The notes beneath the pieces are model-generated. The model was given only the letters and a program-made list of their open reading frames with translations, did no database searches and was not told the origin of the DNA. A stretch of DNA of 64,000 nucleotides from Gemmatimonadota bacterium (GTDB taxonomy: Bacteria > JAAXHH01). Location: assembly GCA_009841265.1 (NCBI GenBank), contig VXMB01000001.1, positions 248,001 through 312,000 on the forward strand. Reading direction: 5' to 3'. Positions 61,814 through 64,000 of the stretch are shown here, in pieces. Numbering within the stretch: the stretch's first letter is position 1; each line of letters opens with the position of its first letter. The position numbers were made by a program, and so were the translations under genes.

Positions 61814-62944
61814 TTAAACTGTGTCATTTAATTCGCTAAGCACCACAGATGCCGTTTCAATTTCCTGGGATGTAGTAAACCGACCAAGACTTATACGTAT
61901 GCCAGTTTCTGCGACCTCTCGTGAATAGCCTAAAGCAATAAGAACTCGAGATGGTTCATAGATTGCTGATGAACATGCTGATCCTGTAGAAATTGCAATC
62001 CGATTCGAAACCTTCTTTACGATATATTGGGCACTTAGGCCTAATAGACCTACATTAAGATTCCCAGCAATTCGTTTTTCGGTATGACCAAACAACTGAA
62101 GATTTGGGAAACGTTTTTCCAGACAACAGTAAAGTTGCTTAGTAAGTGAATCGATGCGTCTAGCATCATTGGCAAATTCATAATTCGCGAGTTCGCAAGC
62201 TTCACCGAAGCCAACTACCAGTGCTGTAGGTACTGTGCCAGATCTAAGTCCGAATTCTTGCATACCTCCAGTTATGATTGGATCGACTTTAACACCTGAT
62301 CGTATATACAGGGCGCCAATACCCTTCGGGCCATAGACTTTATGTGCTGACATGCTGAGCAGGTCTACTCCCCAGTTCTCCACATCCACGTCTATCCTAC
62401 CAACTGCTTGTGTTGCATCAGTATGAAAGATCGCACCGACGGAGTGACATATCTCGGCAATCTTCTCAATGGGTTGAATCACACCAATTTCATTGTTGGC
62501 AGCCATAACCGATACGATCAGTGTTTTATCGTCAAGTGCATCTTTAAGGACACTAAGATTTACCAGTCCATCTCTTTCAACTGGAAGAATGACTGTATCG
62601 AACCTTGATCTTTGAAGATCCTTTACAGTCTCCAGTACTGCAGGATGTTCTGTTGCAACCGTGACAATCCTATTACGAGATTCGGTATCTGCTTTCACTA
62701 GACCTCGTATTGCGAGGTTGCAGGATTCGGTGGCACCTGAAGTAAAAACAACTTCATCGTCGTCGGCATTGATTAACTCAGCGACTTTAGCACGTGCACT
62801 CTTGACTGCGTCAGATGCTTCCCAACCAAACACATGCCCATCAGAGTGAGGATTGCCAAACTTTTCCTCAAGGTATGGTAACATCGCTCGACGTACTCTT
62901 GGGTCAATTGGAGTAGTCGCCTGATAGTCAAGGTAAATAGGCAT
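61814..62944 (-). CDS. cysteine desulfurase, DndA/NifS-type
   Basis: A 376-aa PLP enzyme that removes sulfur from cysteine as a persulfide. Key residues: His100 in ATEHPAV, the PLP-lysine Lys202 in SMSAHKVYGPKG, and the active-site Cys324 in STGSACSSAIYEPS. It is the class I (NifS/IscS) form. There is no Isc or Suf gene beside it; instead it sits 15 bases behind a PAPS-reductase-type gene and 9 bases before the GHKL gene, the arrangement expected for a dedicated sulfur donor as in Dnd and Ssp systems. Confidence 0.93.
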   Translation of the reverse strand: MPIYLDYQATTPIDPRVRRAMLPYLEEKFGNPHSDGHVFGWEASDAVKSARAKVAELINADDDEVVFTSGATESCNLAIRGLVKADTESRNRIVTVATEHPAVLETVKDLQRSRFDTVILPVERDGLVNLSVLKDALDDKTLIVSVMAANNEIGVIQPIEKIAEICHSVGAIFHTDATQAVGRIDVDVENWGVDLLSMSAHKVYGPKGIGALYIRSGVKVDPIITGGMQEFGLRSGTVPTALVVGFGEACELANYEFANDARRIDSLTKQLYCCLEKRFPNLQLFGHTEKRIAGNLNVGLLGLSAQYIVKKVSNRIAISTGSACSSAIYEPSRVLIALGYSREVAETGIRISLGRFTTSQEIETASVVLSELNDTV

Positions 62945-62959
62945 TCTATTAGGTGTGGC

Positions 62960-64000
62960 TCACTCTGTACAGTCACATGGTAACAAAGTATCGGAGTACT
63001 GTTCTAATTCGGCGCTAGTACACACGGAAAGTGTATCGTACGAGAATCCATTCATACCAAAAAAACCAATACTTGTATGCTCATGGTTTCCTTTTATTTC
63101 CCTGTTTTCAGCTATTAAATCACGGCTATAATCGTTTTCGATACGACTCCACCAAGTAATATCACACGGCGTATCTCGAAGAGAGCCAAACCCATCGAAA
63201 TTATCATTTAGAGTTTCTGTCATCTGCTCATGTACGCTTTTTAGATTTCCTACCCCTTTTAAGAAACAGTATACACAGTTAGAAAGACTGCCCTCTTTGG
63301 GTAGCGAAAGATCCCAATCTTGCCATTCCCAGAAGTCGTTAACGTCTTCTCTGGTTACATTCATGTCTGCTAATGGCATATAGACATGCTCACCTTCGTA
63401 ACCGGACGCACCAGGTCCTGCACTGCGTGCTTCAACTCGTTTTACTCGCATTGGCTCATCGCCACGTAATCCTACATAAGCAACGTATTCGACACCTCCG
63501 TTTCCGAATTTGACCTTGTCACCGAATGTATTCCCAATTAAGTCATCGTTTTCAATTCTACGCCAGACTGGTGAGAAGTCAGAGTACGACTGCTCAGGTC
63601 TTACATGTGGTCTGGTTAAAACGTATGAACGTTTTCTGAGAAAAATGTGTTTGGGTACAGCTCCTTGATTACGTATATGTCGCCGATATAAGGAATCAGG
63701 ATCGATACGCGATTGGCTACCGTAATGACCGAGACGTGGGATACTTTCGTTAAATGCGAACCAATCTTTCAGAAATGTACGAGTTACTTCTAGTTTCATA
63801 TTCTTCGTACATATCCGACTGAATTGGTTTGGGACATAGCCAGCCCAAGAAAGAAGTTCTTCAAATACCTCGCCGCGCCAATGGAATCCATCAGGATTTG
63901 TGGTTGAATATGGTTGATCATTGACGAGCCTGTAAGAAGGCAACCTAGTCCATTCACCATTTCGTGCATCCTCATATGTCTGAAACTCGATCCAATAAAA
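62960..64000 (-). CDS. PAPS-reductase-family (DndC/SspD-type) ATP-pyrophosphatase, N-terminus outside window
   Basis: The open frame runs into the window edge (347 codons seen, first residues FYWIEFQTYEDARNGEW); it is therefore not the complete gene. The motif SRICTKNMKLEVTRTFL matches the R-x-C-T-x-x-M/L-K block of PAPS reductase-like sulfotransferases, and NCVYCFLKG with later CDC provides possible iron-sulfur ligands, as in DndC-like proteins. The nucleotide-binding SGGxD loop should lie beyond 64000. With the cysteine desulfurase it suggests transfer of sulfur to a nucleic acid. Confidence 0.72.
   Translation of the reverse strand, partial: FYWIEFQTYEDARNGEWTRLPSYRLVNDQPYSTTNPDGFHWRGEVFEELLSWAGYVPNQFSRICTKNMKLEVTRTFLKDWFAFNESIPRLGHYGSQSRIDPDSLYRRHIRNQGAVPKHIFLRKRSYVLTRPHVRPEQSYSDFSPVWRRIENDDLIGNTFGDKVKFGNGGVEYVAYVGLRGDEPMRVKRVEARSAGPGASGYEGEHVYMPLADMNVTREDVNDFWEWQDWDLSLPKEGSLSNCVYCFLKGVGNLKSVHEQMTETLNDNFDGFGSLRDTPCDITWWSRIENDYSRDLIAENREIKGNHEHTSIGFFGMNGFSYDTLSVCTSAELEQYSDTLLPCDCTE

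Overview
This is a high-GC bacterial chromosome segment. It is mostly metabolic and housekeeping genes packed in short operons on both strands, with GTG and TTG starts common. No rRNA, tRNA, CRISPR array, phage structural gene, transposase or integrase was recognised. The gene content (UPF0182 membrane protein, several phytanoyl-CoA dioxygenase-type oxygenases, Lhr helicase, a lexA-imuA-imuB-dnaE2 cassette, DUF1854 beside ABC exporters) suggests a free-living or host-associated heterotroph from an uncultured Gram-negative phylum, perhaps near Latescibacterota or Gemmatimonadota. That placement is a guess.

Layout. 1-5.5 kb: FAD amine oxidase (cut by the window edge), AcpH-like phosphodiesterase, alpha/beta hydrolase-OsmC fusion and UPF0182 protein, all minus strand. 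5.6-13.8 kb: phosphotransferase, TIGR04282 glycosyltransferase, MurD, 3-hydroxyacyl-CoA dehydrogenase, M24 peptidase, serine hydrolase, GNAT. 13.8-23.4 kb: central carbon and amino-acid metabolism (transketolase, FGGY kinase, class I aldolase, HisC-like aminotransferase, PhyH oxygenase, D-cysteine desulfhydrase-like enzyme, GH32). 23.5-28.6 kb: two zinc-ribbon ABC half-transporters with a DUF1854 protein. 28.9-42.3 kb: PfkB kinase, outer-membrane-like protein, Lhr helicase, two tiny paralogous membrane proteins, PhyH, M20 amidohydrolase, GIY-YIG protein, orphan AbrB, PolB-type exonuclease, Big2 lipoprotein, GNAT, TfoX-N. 42.4-48.5 kb: SOS mutagenesis operon lexA-imuA-imuB-dnaE2, with a palindromic LexA-box candidate inside its promoter. 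48.6-52.6 kb: accessory genes, including two tandem HicB-like proteins without HicA, OsmC, methyltransferase, regulators and VOC.

Two AT-rich accessory segments stand out near the right end. At 52.9-54.66 kb a YaaC-like gene lies in a segment that appears to have entered an isoprenylcysteine methyltransferase-like gene: the host gene has a complete 3' end and the displaced old 3' end (about 95% identical over about 298 bases) sits on the far side. From 56.2 kb to the window edge a tightly coupled minus-strand operon encodes a PAPS-reductase/DndC-type protein (cut), a DndA/NifS-type cysteine desulfurase, a GHKL ATPase, an unrecognised 284-aa protein, a DUF6339-like protein and a DUF262-HNH protein resembling the SspE effector. 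Sulfur-mobilising and sulfur-transferring enzymes linked to an SspE-like nuclease suggest a DNA (or nucleic-acid) sulfur-modification defence system. Its partners are not the DndBCDE or SspBCD sets I know. This is the main candidate for a new system.

A second window-wide theme is in-frame tandem repeats (9-36 bp units, always multiples of 3) inside otherwise conserved genes such as acpH, tkt, an ABC transporter and a PhyH gene.
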